Source: Latilactobacillus sakei subsp. sakei DSM 20017 = JCM 1157 (GTDB lineage: Bacteria; Bacillota; Bacilli; Lactobacillales; Lactobacillaceae). Taken from it: a stretch of 64,000 nucleotides of DNA. Of the stretch, positions 7,866-15,498 are shown one piece after another. The position numbers and the translations under genes were made by a program. The notes under the pieces are model-generated. The model was not told the DNA's origin. It did not search any database and worked only from the letters and a program-made list of their open reading frames with translations. Location of the stretch: the NCBI RefSeq assembly GCF_002370355.1, contig NZ_AP017929.1, positions 1-64,000 of the forward strand. The letters are read 5' to 3'. The stretch's first letter is position 1. Every line of letters starts with the position of its first letter.

Positions 7866-8710
7866 TAGATGTGCACCCCGAATCCTTTAAGCACCATTTG
7901 TAAGCCCATATACAGTAAAATCGGAATAAAAATCATCCGAATAAACTTCGGTTGCAAATGTTGCATAATTCTTGAACCAACTGTTGCGCCCGCTAAAATA
8001 CCAAGCGCTAACGGTGCGGCAATTTCTGGTAGGATCGCACCACTAAAGAAATAAACTGTTGCTGAAGCCGCTGCCGTCACACCCATCATTAGATTACTTG
8101 TTGCACTAGATGGTTTTAAAGGCATCTTCATAATGGTATCCATTGCAGTGACTTTGAAGACTCCACTACCAATCCCTAATAAACCAGAGGCAATCCCGGC
8201 GCCAAACATCATCGCAAAACCACCAGGTACTTTTTCAACTTGGTAATCAACTTGTTTTTGATTGGCCTTATCGTAATAAGTGCCATTTAAATTCAACTTT
8301 TCAGCCCACTGATCATTAGCTGCACCAACATGTTCTTCGGCCTTTTTACCACGCAGTTTTTGAATCATATTGTAAGTTGAGAATAATAGGAAGCTCCCAA
8401 ACAAAATGAATAAAAAGCCGGTTGGTACGACGCCGGTTAATAGCGCCCCGATAATCGCCCCCACGGTTGTCGCAATTTCTAGAAACATTGCCACCCGTAA
8501 ATTCAGCATATCGTCTTTTAAATAAGCAATTGTCGCACCAGAACTAGTGGCAATCACGGCGACAATACTAGCTCCGATTGCGTACTTGATGTCTAAACCA
8601 ATTGCGAGTGTTAAAACGGGTGTCAGGATAATCCCGCCACCAATGCCGAGAATTGCACCTAAAATACCGGCTAAAATCCCCACCGCCAATAATAATATAA
8701 TCTGTTGCAT
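7865..8710 (-). CDS. TauE/SafE-family anion exporter
   Basis: 281-aa integral membrane protein with about eight hydrophobic segments arranged as two related halves. Each half has the family glycine-rich motif (GAILGIGGGIILTPVL near residue 20, SGLLGIGSGVFKV near 180). Known family members export sulfite, sulfoacetate or other small anions; the substrate here is unknown. The central loop (about 115-160) is longer and charged. It is 36 bases downstream of the DUF438/hemerythrin gene and overlaps the DUF1634 gene, so it belongs to the redox-flavoured operon 7500-11481. Confidence 0.85.
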   Translation of the reverse strand: MQQIILLLAVGILAGILGAILGIGGGIILTPVLTLAIGLDIKYAIGASIVAVIATSSGATIAYLKDDMLNLRVAMFLEIATTVGAIIGALLTGVVPTGFLFILFGSFLLFSTYNMIQKLRGKKAEEHVGAANDQWAEKLNLNGTYYDKANQKQVDYQVEKVPGGFAMMFGAGIASGLLGIGSGVFKVTAMDTIMKMPLKPSSATSNLMMGVTAAASATVYFFSGAILPEIAAPLALGILAGATVGSRIMQHLQPKFIRMIFIPILLYMGLQMVLKGFGVHI

Positions 8711-8746
8711 AACTTTTCTCTCTCCTCTATGCCATTAAAGCATGTA

Positions 8747-10276
8747 CTACAAGCGCTTCTCGCCTGTTAGTGCTTGAATCTCGGTAATATCTTGACTGAC
8801 TTCTAAACAACCCAGATACCGTTGTTGTGGATCTCTAACTGCGAAATATCTAATATACACTAATTTACCGCGGAAGTTAATCCAAAAATCGGCGTGATCC
8901 TCAGTTCCAGCATGAAAATCGGCTAAAATCTTTTCAACTTTATCCACACTCTTTGGTGGATGACAGTTAACAACTGCTCGGCCGAGGACCGCCCGCGTTC
9001 TTGGGAAAATACGGTGATTATTATCAGAGAACCACCGCACGATATCGTCTTGATCGACGAACGTTAAATCAAGTGGTAAAACTTGTAGAATTGCCGTGAG
9101 CTCACTCAAGTTCATTGTCCCTGAAGGCAATACAATTGTTGCCTGGTTGTCAGTTCCAATCTCGATATGCGGTTGAGGGGCTTCCCGATTTCGACTCACT
9201 TTAGCAGGCCGCTTCTCAGCCGGCGCCTTATCCGCCAACATCGCCTTCACAAAATCAGGCATCTCTGCTGACTTAGGTTCAGCCGCAGTTGCTTGTGTTA
9301 CAGGTGTTTCAACAGGTGTCCCCTGAATGGCAAAGGGGATTTGGCTAGCCGCCTCTAATTTAGTGGGTGTCGTCTTTACTTCTGGTAGCACTCGACTAAC
9401 CGGTGCCTGCTTATCTGCTAAAGATTGCGCCATCGCATTTAATTCCTTGGCGATAGCTGGTACTGCCCGCTGTTCTGAAGCCTCTAAATCAGCCTGACTC
9501 GGTTGCCAAGGAAGTGGCTCAGGAATCAATGTATAGCCAATTGGTTGACTTTCATCTGCCATCAAGCCCCAATCCGCTGGCGTAAAGACTTCATTGACCA
9601 TTGGCACCATGATTTCTTCTTCTTTAAAGATCATTTCTTGGATTTCCTTGGTCATTTTTTCAATGGCCGCTTCAACTTCATATTTATCAGGAACCGGTTC
9701 ACTGATCACCATTTGATAGACGGTCTTCACCAAACCCCGAATTTGATCATCAACGCCCCACATCACTTTTGGTGGCGCAGTGATGCCATATTTATCCATT
9801 AATGGAAATAACAGATTTTCCTTGCGTGAATAATGCCGATCAATCGTCAATAAATCTTTTAGCGCTTGTTGCATTCGGTTTAAGTAAGCTTGATCTGAAC
9901 CCGATTGTTGCCATTTCTTAAGACAAGGTAACAATTCATCCACTAATAACGAATTGATCACTAAATTTTCCAATTTCAAAACAGCGACTGGGTGCCCCGG
10001 TTGTTCTTGTGCTGGTGTTTCAGCACCGTTAGGGTTAATTGCACCCTTAAAAACGGCCGCATGAACGTTGCGCAAATGCTGAATTTCCATGGGATTTAAG
10101 CCACTGGCAATTAATTCCCGCTCAGCAGACGTAATCTCGGACACATCGACCCCTGAAAATGATTCATCGAAAATCCGCTTAGCTTCCTCGAAAGATCCGC
10201 CGTTATGTAACATCTTTAAAATTTCGACAATTCTTTTTTGCCGGTACGCACTGCTATGTTGATCAGTCATCCGCAA
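8747..10276 (-). CDS. DUF438 - hemerythrin - PAS sensor-like protein
   Basis: 509 aa with three modules. Residues about 12-80 form DUF438 (GGSFEEAKRIFDESFSGV, then ASGLNPMEIQHL). Residues about 93-240 form a hemerythrin-like four-helix bundle with His/Glu ligands in GHPV (H95), RHYSRKE (H148, E153) and EEEIMVP. A Pro/Ala-rich linker (240-375) follows. Residues about 378-505 are a PAS domain with the family motif CHPPKSV. Proteins of this build are presumed di-iron or haem-linked sensors of oxygen, nitric oxide or redox state, but none of the output is known. It overlaps the DUF1858 gene by 14 bases, indicating translational coupling. No kinase or DNA-binding domain is attached. Confidence 0.85.
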   Translation of the reverse strand: MRMTDQHSSAYRQKRIVEILKMLHNGGSFEEAKRIFDESFSGVDVSEITSAERELIASGLNPMEIQHLRNVHAAVFKGAINPNGAETPAQEQPGHPVAVLKLENLVINSLLVDELLPCLKKWQQSGSDQAYLNRMQQALKDLLTIDRHYSRKENLLFPLMDKYGITAPPKVMWGVDDQIRGLVKTVYQMVISEPVPDKYEVEAAIEKMTKEIQEMIFKEEEIMVPMVNEVFTPADWGLMADESQPIGYTLIPEPLPWQPSQADLEASEQRAVPAIAKELNAMAQSLADKQAPVSRVLPEVKTTPTKLEAASQIPFAIQGTPVETPVTQATAAEPKSAEMPDFVKAMLADKAPAEKRPAKVSRNREAPQPHIEIGTDNQATIVLPSGTMNLSELTAILQVLPLDLTFVDQDDIVRWFSDNNHRIFPRTRAVLGRAVVNCHPPKSVDKVEKILADFHAGTEDHADFWINFRGKLVYIRYFAVRDPQQRYLGCLEVSQDITEIQALTGEKRL

Positions 10277-10496
10277 TCACCTCGAAGTCATTTTCTGTCA
10301 AAGTTGCCACGATTTGTGAAAGTGGGATCTGCTTCATCTGCGCACCTTTGGGTAACGTCATAAACCGCCCTGCTGTGTTCAATAATGCAGGATTCGTCAC
10401 ACCGTCCAACCCGATTGAAACGAGTACGGGGACAATCTCTGGATATGCAGTCACTAACTCATAAACCGTTTGACTAAGTTTAATTTGTTTTGCCAT
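10263..10496 (-). CDS. DUF1858 domain protein
   Basis: 77-aa soluble protein consisting only of a DUF1858 domain (YELVTAYPEIVPVLVSIGLD, then GRFMTLPKGAQM). Many relatives (the hybrid-cluster-protein-associated type) carry a redox CxxC; this one has no cysteine at all, so a thiol role is excluded. It is encoded directly before, and overlapping, the DUF438-hemerythrin gene. This pairing recurs in Firmicutes, suggesting the two proteins act together. Specific function unknown. Confidence 0.8.
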   Translation of the reverse strand: MAKQIKLSQTVYELVTAYPEIVPVLVSIGLDGVTNPALLNTAGRFMTLPKGAQMKQIPLSQIVATLTENDFEVIADD

Positions 10497-10516
10497 CCCT
10501 AATACCTTGCCTTTCG

Positions 10517-11257
10517 TTATTTTTCAAGCCAACCACCATCGATTGGTACCACGGTTCCGTGGATGTAATCAGAGGCTTGACTTGCTAAATACAAACTTAA
10601 CTGAGCAACCTCTGCCGGTTGTGCCCAGCGACCAGCTGGCGTTTGACGCGCCACCTCTTTGGCCATTTCACCAGCGCCCGCAAAATCGGCAGCGTTCATC
10701 GGTGTTTCAATTGCGCCTGGTGCGATGCAATTCGCCCGAATACCTTGGCTTGCGTAATCGTAATCCAGCTGCTTAGTATAACCGATAATCGCATGCTTAG
10801 AAGCCGTATAGGCCGCACCGCCGCCGCCAGCCACTAATCCGGCAATTGAAGCCATGTTAACAAAAACGCCTTCGTGGCGAGCTAGCATACTTGGTAGTAC
10901 CGCATTAGTCACTAAAAACTGGCTTTTCAAATTGACCGCCATCAGATTATCCCAATCAGCCTCACTTGTTTCAAGCGTTGGTGTGTATTGGTCCAATATG
11001 CCCGCTGTATTACAGACAATATCAAATGACGACACTGTCGCTAACAAATTTTTTAACGTTGCCGTTAATTGGGGAGCGTCCCGAATATCGACTTGTACCG
11101 TTTTTAAACCGTCTGCCGTCTGCGTAATCGGCGCCTTATCTAATGCAATAACCATCGCACCCTCCGCCAAAAAAGCTAGCATTTGGGCCTTGCCAATACC
11201 GGAAGCGGCGCCAGTGACTAAAACCGTCTTTTGTTTTAAATCCGCAAAATGACCCAT
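10517..11257 (-). CDS. Short-chain dehydrogenase/reductase (FabG-like)
   Basis: 246-aa classical SDR. TGAASGIGKAQ (about 16-26) is the NAD(P) loop, the NxA segment is CNTAG, and the catalytic Tyr-Lys pair lies in AYTASKHA; the C-terminal IDGGW is typical. Automatic annotation would call it 3-oxoacyl-ACP reductase, but it is not in a fatty-acid cluster, so the substrate is unknown. Its ATG overlaps the stop of the upstream DUF2829 gene (TAATG), so translation is coupled. The DUF1858 gene starts 20 bases downstream. Confidence 0.85.
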   Translation of the reverse strand: MGHFADLKQKTVLVTGAASGIGKAQMLAFLAEGAMVIALDKAPITQTADGLKTVQVDIRDAPQLTATLKNLLATVSSFDIVCNTAGILDQYTPTLETSEADWDNLMAVNLKSQFLVTNAVLPSMLARHEGVFVNMASIAGLVAGGGGAAYTASKHAIIGYTKQLDYDYASQGIRANCIAPGAIETPMNAADFAGAGEMAKEVARQTPAGRWAQPAEVAQLSLYLASQASDYIHGTVVPIDGGWLEK

Positions 11258-11481
11258 TAATCAACTAACTGCCAATCTTCGGCTAATACATCACAAGAAG
11301 TTGGTTGGAACATTGAATAAGCTGGTTCTTCAGTCGTTTTAATCAATAGGTATGGACTGATTGTTTCTCCTTGGTACGTGTCGCCACTAACTTGAACGAT
11401 GAATAGTTCTGGACCACCCCAGCCTGTCCGCACTACTTTTTTGCCTGCTTTTAACGCAATAATCGCTTTATCGAATCCCAT
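11257..11481 (-). CDS. DUF2829 / Tad2-like small protein
   Basis: 74 aa. The start at 11479-11481 is chosen because AGAGGGGAT precedes it; a longer 95-aa reading frame upstream has no ribosome site. The body (FDKAIIALKAGKKVVRTGW, ...YLLIKTTEEPAYSMFQPT..., DVLAEDWQLVD) is a clear DUF2829 domain. Phage members (Tad2) sequester the Thoeris signalling nucleotide; related domains are also found in bacteria with no known role. Here it is the first gene of a six-gene chromosomal operon with no phage genes nearby, so a phage counter-defence role is not assumed. The family call is good; function is open. Confidence 0.8.
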   Translation of the reverse strand: MGFDKAIIALKAGKKVVRTGWGGPELFIVQVSGDTYQGETISPYLLIKTTEEPAYSMFQPTSCDVLAEDWQLVD

Positions 11482-11582
11482 TTGAATCCCCTCTTCTATC
11501 CTAATTGATCGGATATAAATTAACCTTATATGGTATTTTAGCACGCCCTAGATAGAGTCGCAATTTTCCCTTTTTTGCACAA

Positions 11583-11622
11583 AAAGAGACCTGAGATAAA
11601 AAAATTTATCTTAGGTCTCTGA
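11583..11622. terminator. Terminator after manO
   Basis: AGAGACCTGAGATAAA with complement ending TAGGTCTCT, flanked by A- and T-runs. Confidence 0.85.
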
Positions 11623-11632
11623 CTTTAACATT

Positions 11633-12001
11633 TTATTTTGCGCGGCGCGTAAAAACCCGTTTAATAACATCCCACACACCGAGTGATTGTACTAATCTTT
11701 CAGCTGGTACGTGTTCTCTGATAGCGCGTAACACTTTCTTAGGTTCCTTTGAAGCAAAAGTATAGGTCCCGTTTTTCTTGGTCTGAATTGCGTACCGAGG
11801 AATCCATTTGCCTTTGAACATGACAGAAGCAATCACGTAATCAACTTCTTCCCACGGAATTTGAATAAACTGACGGGCGTCACGATCATTGAAGAATTCA
11901 AAGCCCTTATCGCCAATCATGATTTTGCCGTAATCTGTTAACGCAGTAAAAGAGGTCGCATTGATCACTAATTCGACCTTTGTATTAATTGATTGAACCA
12001 T
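11633..12001 (-). CDS. manO: DUF956 family protein ManO
   Basis: 122-aa cytosolic protein recognised as DUF956/ManO, which nearly always follows the mannose-class PTS genes in lactic acid bacteria. Conserved stretches include GDKGFEFFNDRDARQFIQIP and KVLRAIREHVP. Proposed to influence mannose PTS expression or activity; mechanism not established. Here it is separated from manN by 344 bases containing two structured repeat units and a strong terminator, so it is likely transcribed mainly by itself. Confidence 0.85.
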   Translation of the reverse strand: MVQSINTKVELVINATSFTALTDYGKIMIGDKGFEFFNDRDARQFIQIPWEEVDYVIASVMFKGKWIPRYAIQTKKNGTYTFASKEPKKVLRAIREHVPAERLVQSLGVWDVIKRVFTRRAK

Positions 12002-12050
12002 TATATCGACTCCATTTCCAAAAAGCTTACTTTCATTATACGCTTTTATA

Positions 12051-12103
12051 AAAAGGAAGGGCTAGGACAAAGTAAATTTGCCCTAGCCCTTCCTTTGTTT
12101 TTT
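12051..12103 (-). terminator. Strong terminator of the manLMN transcript
   Basis: Fifteen-base arms (AAAGGAAGGGCTAGG and complement, 12052-12066 / 12081-12095) with a minus-strand T-run. It lies after the two structured repeat units that follow manN. Confidence 0.9.
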
Positions 12104-12222
12104 TAACGTGCTTTTCAAGCTAACTTTCTGTGCTTAGCGTCGTGAATCAAATAATCGACTGCGTCGCTCATTCGCTTCCCTATGCTAATGCTCAAAAGTT
12201 GACCAAGCTTGAACGCACTTTT
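12104..12222 (-). repeat. Structured 3' repeat, array A unit 2
   Basis: About 119 bp on the minus strand, from GTGC (12215-12218) to GCAC (12108-12111). Paired arms: TTCAAGCT/AGCTTGAA, AACTTT/AAAGTT, TTAGC/GCTAA and apical CGAC/GTCG. It has the family internal motifs TTTGAGCATTAGC and CACAGAAA. Confidence 0.8.
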
Positions 12223-12225
12223 TTT

Positions 12226-12345
12226 TAAACGTGCTTCAGCAGGCATATTTCTGCGGTTAACCAAATTTGCCAAATCGGTACTTTCAGCCCCAATTCGTCA
12301 AATCCAGTTAATCCTCAAAATATAAACACCTGCTTACGCACTCTT
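12226..12345 (-). repeat. Structured 3' repeat, array A unit 1
   Basis: About 120 bp starting directly after the manN stop codon, same strand as manN, from GTGC (12338-12341) to GCAC (12231-12234). Paired arms: AGCAGG/CCTGCT, ATATTT/AAATAT, TTAAC/GTTAA. The apex is more irregular than in other units. The 12002-12345 gap holds this, unit 2 and the manLMN terminator; no gene is seen. Confidence 0.8.
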
Positions 12346-13257
12346 TTACATTAAGTGTAATAGATGGAAAACAATTCCGACTACGAATAAGCCAAGAATA
12401 ATAACGATTGGTGATACTTTCTTCTTAAGTAACCACATACAGAATAATGTTAAACCTAATGCAGCTAAACCAGGAATCAAGCTATCTAAGTTATCTTGTA
12501 AAGTTGTAATCTTATGATCTGTCAATGACAAGCCTTGTGCTTGTTGTTGTAATGCAGATTGAATGCCTTTAGCACCACTTGGTAATTTATCCCAATCGAT
12601 GAAAGCACCCTTATCTAATTTAACAGATGAGACAGTTGGTGTGAACTTAACTGATACCCATCTATTAACCAGTGATCCCAAGATGAACATCCCAAGGATT
12701 GAAGCACCCTTAGTAATATCTTGTAAAATACCACCAGATAAATCTTCAGTAATCTTAGAACCAGCACGGTAGCCGAATTCTTGTGTGTACCATGTAAATG
12801 CCATACGGATGGCATTCCATGCAACGAAATAAATGATTGGGCCAAGAATGTTACCACTCATAGCAAGTGAAGCAGCTAAAGCACCGATAATTGGTTTAAC
12901 AGTAAACCAGAAAACGGGATCGCCGATACCAGCTAAAGGTCCCATCATACCAACTTTAACCCCTTGAATCGTAACATCATCAATTGGTGCACCATTAGCA
13001 CGTTCTTCTTCAAGAGCTAAAGTAACCCCAAGAATTGGTGCAGCAACATAAGGATGAGTATTAAAGAATTCCATGTGACGAACTAAAGCTGCTGAACGAT
13101 CTTCTTTAGTCTTATATAACTTCTTAAGTGCTGGGATTAATGTATAAGCCCAACCACCATTTTGCATACGTTCATAATTCCAAGAACCTTGAAGGAAAGT
13201 TGAACGTAACCAAACAGAGATACGATCTTTTTTTGTTAATTTTAGTTGTTCTGCCAT
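12346..13257 (-). CDS. manN: Mannose-class PTS transporter subunit IID
   Basis: 303-aa EIID membrane subunit that forms the sugar channel with EIIC. The N-terminal WNYERMQNGGWAYTLIPALK and GVKVGMMGPLAGIGDPVFWF are hallmark EIID signatures; C-terminal membrane spans follow. It is 18 bases downstream of manM. The complex imports and phosphorylates mannose, glucose, fructose or glucosamine, and in lactic acid bacteria is also a receptor for class IIa bacteriocins. A pair of structured repeats begins at its stop codon. Confidence 0.96.
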   Translation of the reverse strand: MAEQLKLTKKDRISVWLRSTFLQGSWNYERMQNGGWAYTLIPALKKLYKTKEDRSAALVRHMEFFNTHPYVAAPILGVTLALEEERANGAPIDDVTIQGVKVGMMGPLAGIGDPVFWFTVKPIIGALAASLAMSGNILGPIIYFVAWNAIRMAFTWYTQEFGYRAGSKITEDLSGGILQDITKGASILGMFILGSLVNRWVSVKFTPTVSSVKLDKGAFIDWDKLPSGAKGIQSALQQQAQGLSLTDHKITTLQDNLDSLIPGLAALGLTLFCMWLLKKKVSPIVIILGLFVVGIVFHLLHLM

Positions 13258-13275
13258 TTTTTGTCAGCCTCCTTC

Positions 13276-14082
13276 TTAGTAGTTGTCAATGATATCGCCT
13301 AGCGGATCACCAGTATTTGAGCCACCGCCGTTATTACCTGAGCCTTGTTTTGAAAGGGCTAAGTAGATAAGAGCGAGTGAAATACCGATTGCGCCAAGTC
13401 CGATAAGTGTCAATTGAGAGATAGTTGCAAGTACGAAACCAATTGCGAAGAATGGCCATACTTCTTTAGTTGCCATCATGTTGATAACCATTGCGTAACC
13501 AACAGCAACAACCATCCCACCACCGATTGCTAAACCATCTGTTAACCATACTGGCATTGCTGTCAACATTTCTTTAACAGGGCCAGCACCGATTGCTAAG
13601 ATTAAGCCTGCAGGAATAGCGATACGAACACCTTGCATGATAATAGCGATGTATTGCCACATTTCGATCTTACGGAAGTTACCTTCTTTAGCAGCAGCAT
13701 CCATGATGTGCACGATACCTGTTGCTAATGTCCGTACGATGATTGTTAATAATAAACCAGCTACTGCAAGAGGTACAGCAATAGCGATAGCTGATGTGAC
13801 GCCGGCTTTGCCTTGGCCACCAAGTACTAAAATAATTGCAGATGCGATTGATGCTAAAGCAGCATCGGGTGCAACAGCGGCACCAACGTTAGCCCAACCT
13901 AAGGCGATCATTTGTAATGTCCCGCCTAAGATAAGACATGGTAATAAGTTACCGGTTACAAGGCCGATTAATGTACAAGCAATTACTGGTTGATGGAAAT
14001 GGAATTGATCTAAGATACCTTCCACACCAGCTAGAAATGCAACAAAAATGACCAAAATCACTTGAATGAAATTCAAATCCAT
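13276..14082 (-). CDS. manM: Mannose-class PTS transporter subunit IIC
   Basis: 268-aa EIIC membrane subunit with about seven spans. GNLLPCLILGGTLQMIALGW (about 45-64) and GAAVAPDAALASI are the family signatures. The C-terminal tail is Gly/Asn-rich (KQGSGNNGGGSNTGDPLG). It pairs with ManN as the translocating unit and as the extracellular target for class IIa bacteriocins. Operon order manL-manM-manN is canonical; spacing to manL is 34 bases and to manN 18. Confidence 0.96.
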   Translation of the reverse strand: MDLNFIQVILVIFVAFLAGVEGILDQFHFHQPVIACTLIGLVTGNLLPCLILGGTLQMIALGWANVGAAVAPDAALASIASAIILVLGGQGKAGVTSAIAIAVPLAVAGLLLTIIVRTLATGIVHIMDAAAKEGNFRKIEMWQYIAIIMQGVRIAIPAGLILAIGAGPVKEMLTAMPVWLTDGLAIGGGMVVAVGYAMVINMMATKEVWPFFAIGFVLATISQLTLIGLGAIGISLALIYLALSKQGSGNNGGGSNTGDPLGDIIDNY

Positions 14083-14116
14083 GATTATTAATCCTCCGTT
14101 TTCTTCTGATAGTTAA

Positions 14117-15094
14117 TTATTTATTGTTTTGTTTGTCTAATTCTGATTGTGCCTTTTTAAGGATGCTATCCATATTACCGTTTGAATCACTTGGAACCTT
14201 ACGAACATCAAACTTGATGCCCTTTTCCTTTAGTTTTTCAAATGTATCGATATCATCTTGGTCAAAGGCCAAAACAGTATTAGGTTGTACTTTACCAGTT
14301 GAGTGGGCCATTGAACCAACGTTAATTGTTTCTAATGGTACGCCACCTTCAACGGCTCTGAGTGCATCTTGTGGTGATTCGAATAATAATAAAGCACGTT
14401 CCTTACCAAAATGTTGATCATCCTTTGCCAACTTGATCATTTGATCGATTGGCACAACATGCGCTTTAATGCCACCAGGAGCAGCTTGCTTAATTAAGTT
14501 TGTCCGTAATTCATCTTTAGCAACGTTGTCTGAAACAACAATAATCCGTGTTGGGTTAGTTGTCTTAGACCAAGTTGTTGCCACTTGACCATGTAATAGA
14601 CGTGAATCAATACGTGCCAAGACATATTTGAACTTACCAGGAGTACCTGTATTAGCAGCTTGTTTTGCTTCTGCCTTTGGTGCTTCTTTTGGTTCTAAGT
14701 CTTCAGGTTTAACCCGAACACCAGCCTTAGCTTCATCAATAATATGTGCTGCGATTTCATGAGCAGATGTCATAGATAAACGTGATGCGTATGCTTCAAT
14801 CAACATTGGTAAGTTCAAACCAGTAACGATTGCCCATTTATCTTTATGAGCTTCGAACAAGCCATTTGCTTGATTAAATGGTGAACCTCCCCAAAGATCG
14901 ACTAAGAACAAGACGTCATCATCTGCGTCAAACGTTGCAACGGCAGCTTCTAAATGCGCTTTCAAATCATCCGGTCCTTCATTAGGCATAAAAGTAACAG
15001 CTTGTACTTTTTCTTGTTCGCCAAAAATCATTGAACCAGATTGCATGATACCTTTAGCAAACTCCCCGTGACTTGCAATAACGATTCCAACCAT
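14117..15094 (-). CDS. manL: Mannose-class PTS subunit IIAB
   Basis: 325-aa cytosolic phosphocarrier with fused EIIA and EIIB domains. EIIA covers residues 1-130 with the phosphorylatable His in IASHGEFA (H9). An Ala/Lys/Glu-rich linker spans about 130-152. EIIB follows with the phosphorylatable His in [10 protein letters not shown] (about H168). The phosphate goes HPr to H9 to H168 to the incoming sugar. First gene of manLMN. Its promoter shows a minus-strand TATAAT (15151-15156) immediately followed by a cre-like site (15137-15150), pointing to CcpA control. Confidence 0.96.
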   Translation of the reverse strand: MVGIVIASHGEFAKGIMQSGSMIFGEQEKVQAVTFMPNEGPDDLKAHLEAAVATFDADDDVLFLVDLWGGSPFNQANGLFEAHKDKWAIVTGLNLPMLIEAYASRLSMTSAHEIAAHIIDEAKAGVRVKPEDLEPKEAPKAEAKQAANTGTPGKFKYVLARIDSRLLHGQVATTWSKTTNPTRIIVVSDNVAKDELRTNLIKQAAPGGIKAHVVPIDQMIKLAKDDQHFGKERALLLFESPQDALRAVEGGVPLETINVGSMAHSTGKVQPNTVLAFDQDDIDTFEKLKEKGIKFDVRKVPSDSNGNMDSILKKAQSELDKQNNK

Positions 15095-15136
15095 TCACAA
15101 AAACCTCCTTATAAAATAGTTGTAATAACACACTGA

Positions 15137-15156
15137 TAAAAACGCTAACAATTATA
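15137..15156 (-). promoter_or_regulatory. manL -10 box with overlapping cre-like site
   Basis: TATAAT (minus strand of 15151-15156) and TGTTAGCGTTTTTA (minus strand of 15137-15150), which fits the TGWNANCGNTNWCA cre consensus at 13 of 14 positions. The position at the likely transcription start suggests CcpA repression. The -35 is weak. No sigma-54 -24/-12 motif was found in the upstream gap. Confidence 0.6.
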
Positions 15157-15433
15157 ATGAAATATTATGGCATTAATCCCTATCAATCTATTATCACACC
15201 AAAACGTTTTTCTTTTTAAAACGCTTTACTCATTTATTCTACCACAAATCTCTAATCTGTCTAATCATTTTTACGTTATCTGTGAAATTGGTCTAGATAA
15301 TGCCGTTGTTATCCGTTTTCATAAACATACATTGTTCTCAAGTATTTAACGACAACAACATTTCAATGTAGCTTATTTAAATACGTCCCATTAACTCGAA
15401 TCAATCATAGACCGGTCTATACCCAGATACAGC
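15157..15433. other. Long AT-rich intergenic region with an orphan palindrome
   Basis: The 15095-15498 gap contains the manL promoter, a 14-bp perfect palindrome ATAGACCGGTCTAT at 15407-15420 (TetR-operator-like, no obvious cognate gene), and a terminator at 15434-15471. A 60-codon plus-strand ORF inside has no ribosome site and is not called. Nothing else is seen. Confidence 0.5.
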
Positions 15434-15472
15434 AAAAGGACTAGGAGACAATTTCTATCCTAGTCCTTTTTT
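15434..15472. terminator. Terminator after the dicarboxylate/amino-acid symporter gene
   Basis: AAAGGACTAGGAGA with complement TATCCTAGTCCTTT and T-runs on both strands. Confidence 0.85.
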
Positions 15473-15498
15473 TGTCGGCTGACTACTATCAAGCCTTG

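Noticed and set aside
9503-9802. 99-codon His/Phe-rich ORF antisense to the hemerythrin gene
   Set aside because: Mirror of an acidic Lys/Glu-rich coding region; no ribosome site.
15095-15200. Sigma-54 promoter for manLMN
   Set aside because: No TGGCAC-N5-TTGC motif on the minus strand; a sigma-A -10 with cre-like site is visible instead.
15167-15349. 60-codon plus-strand ORF upstream of manL
   Set aside because: No ribosome site, AT-rich composition, overlaps the manL promoter and cre-like site.
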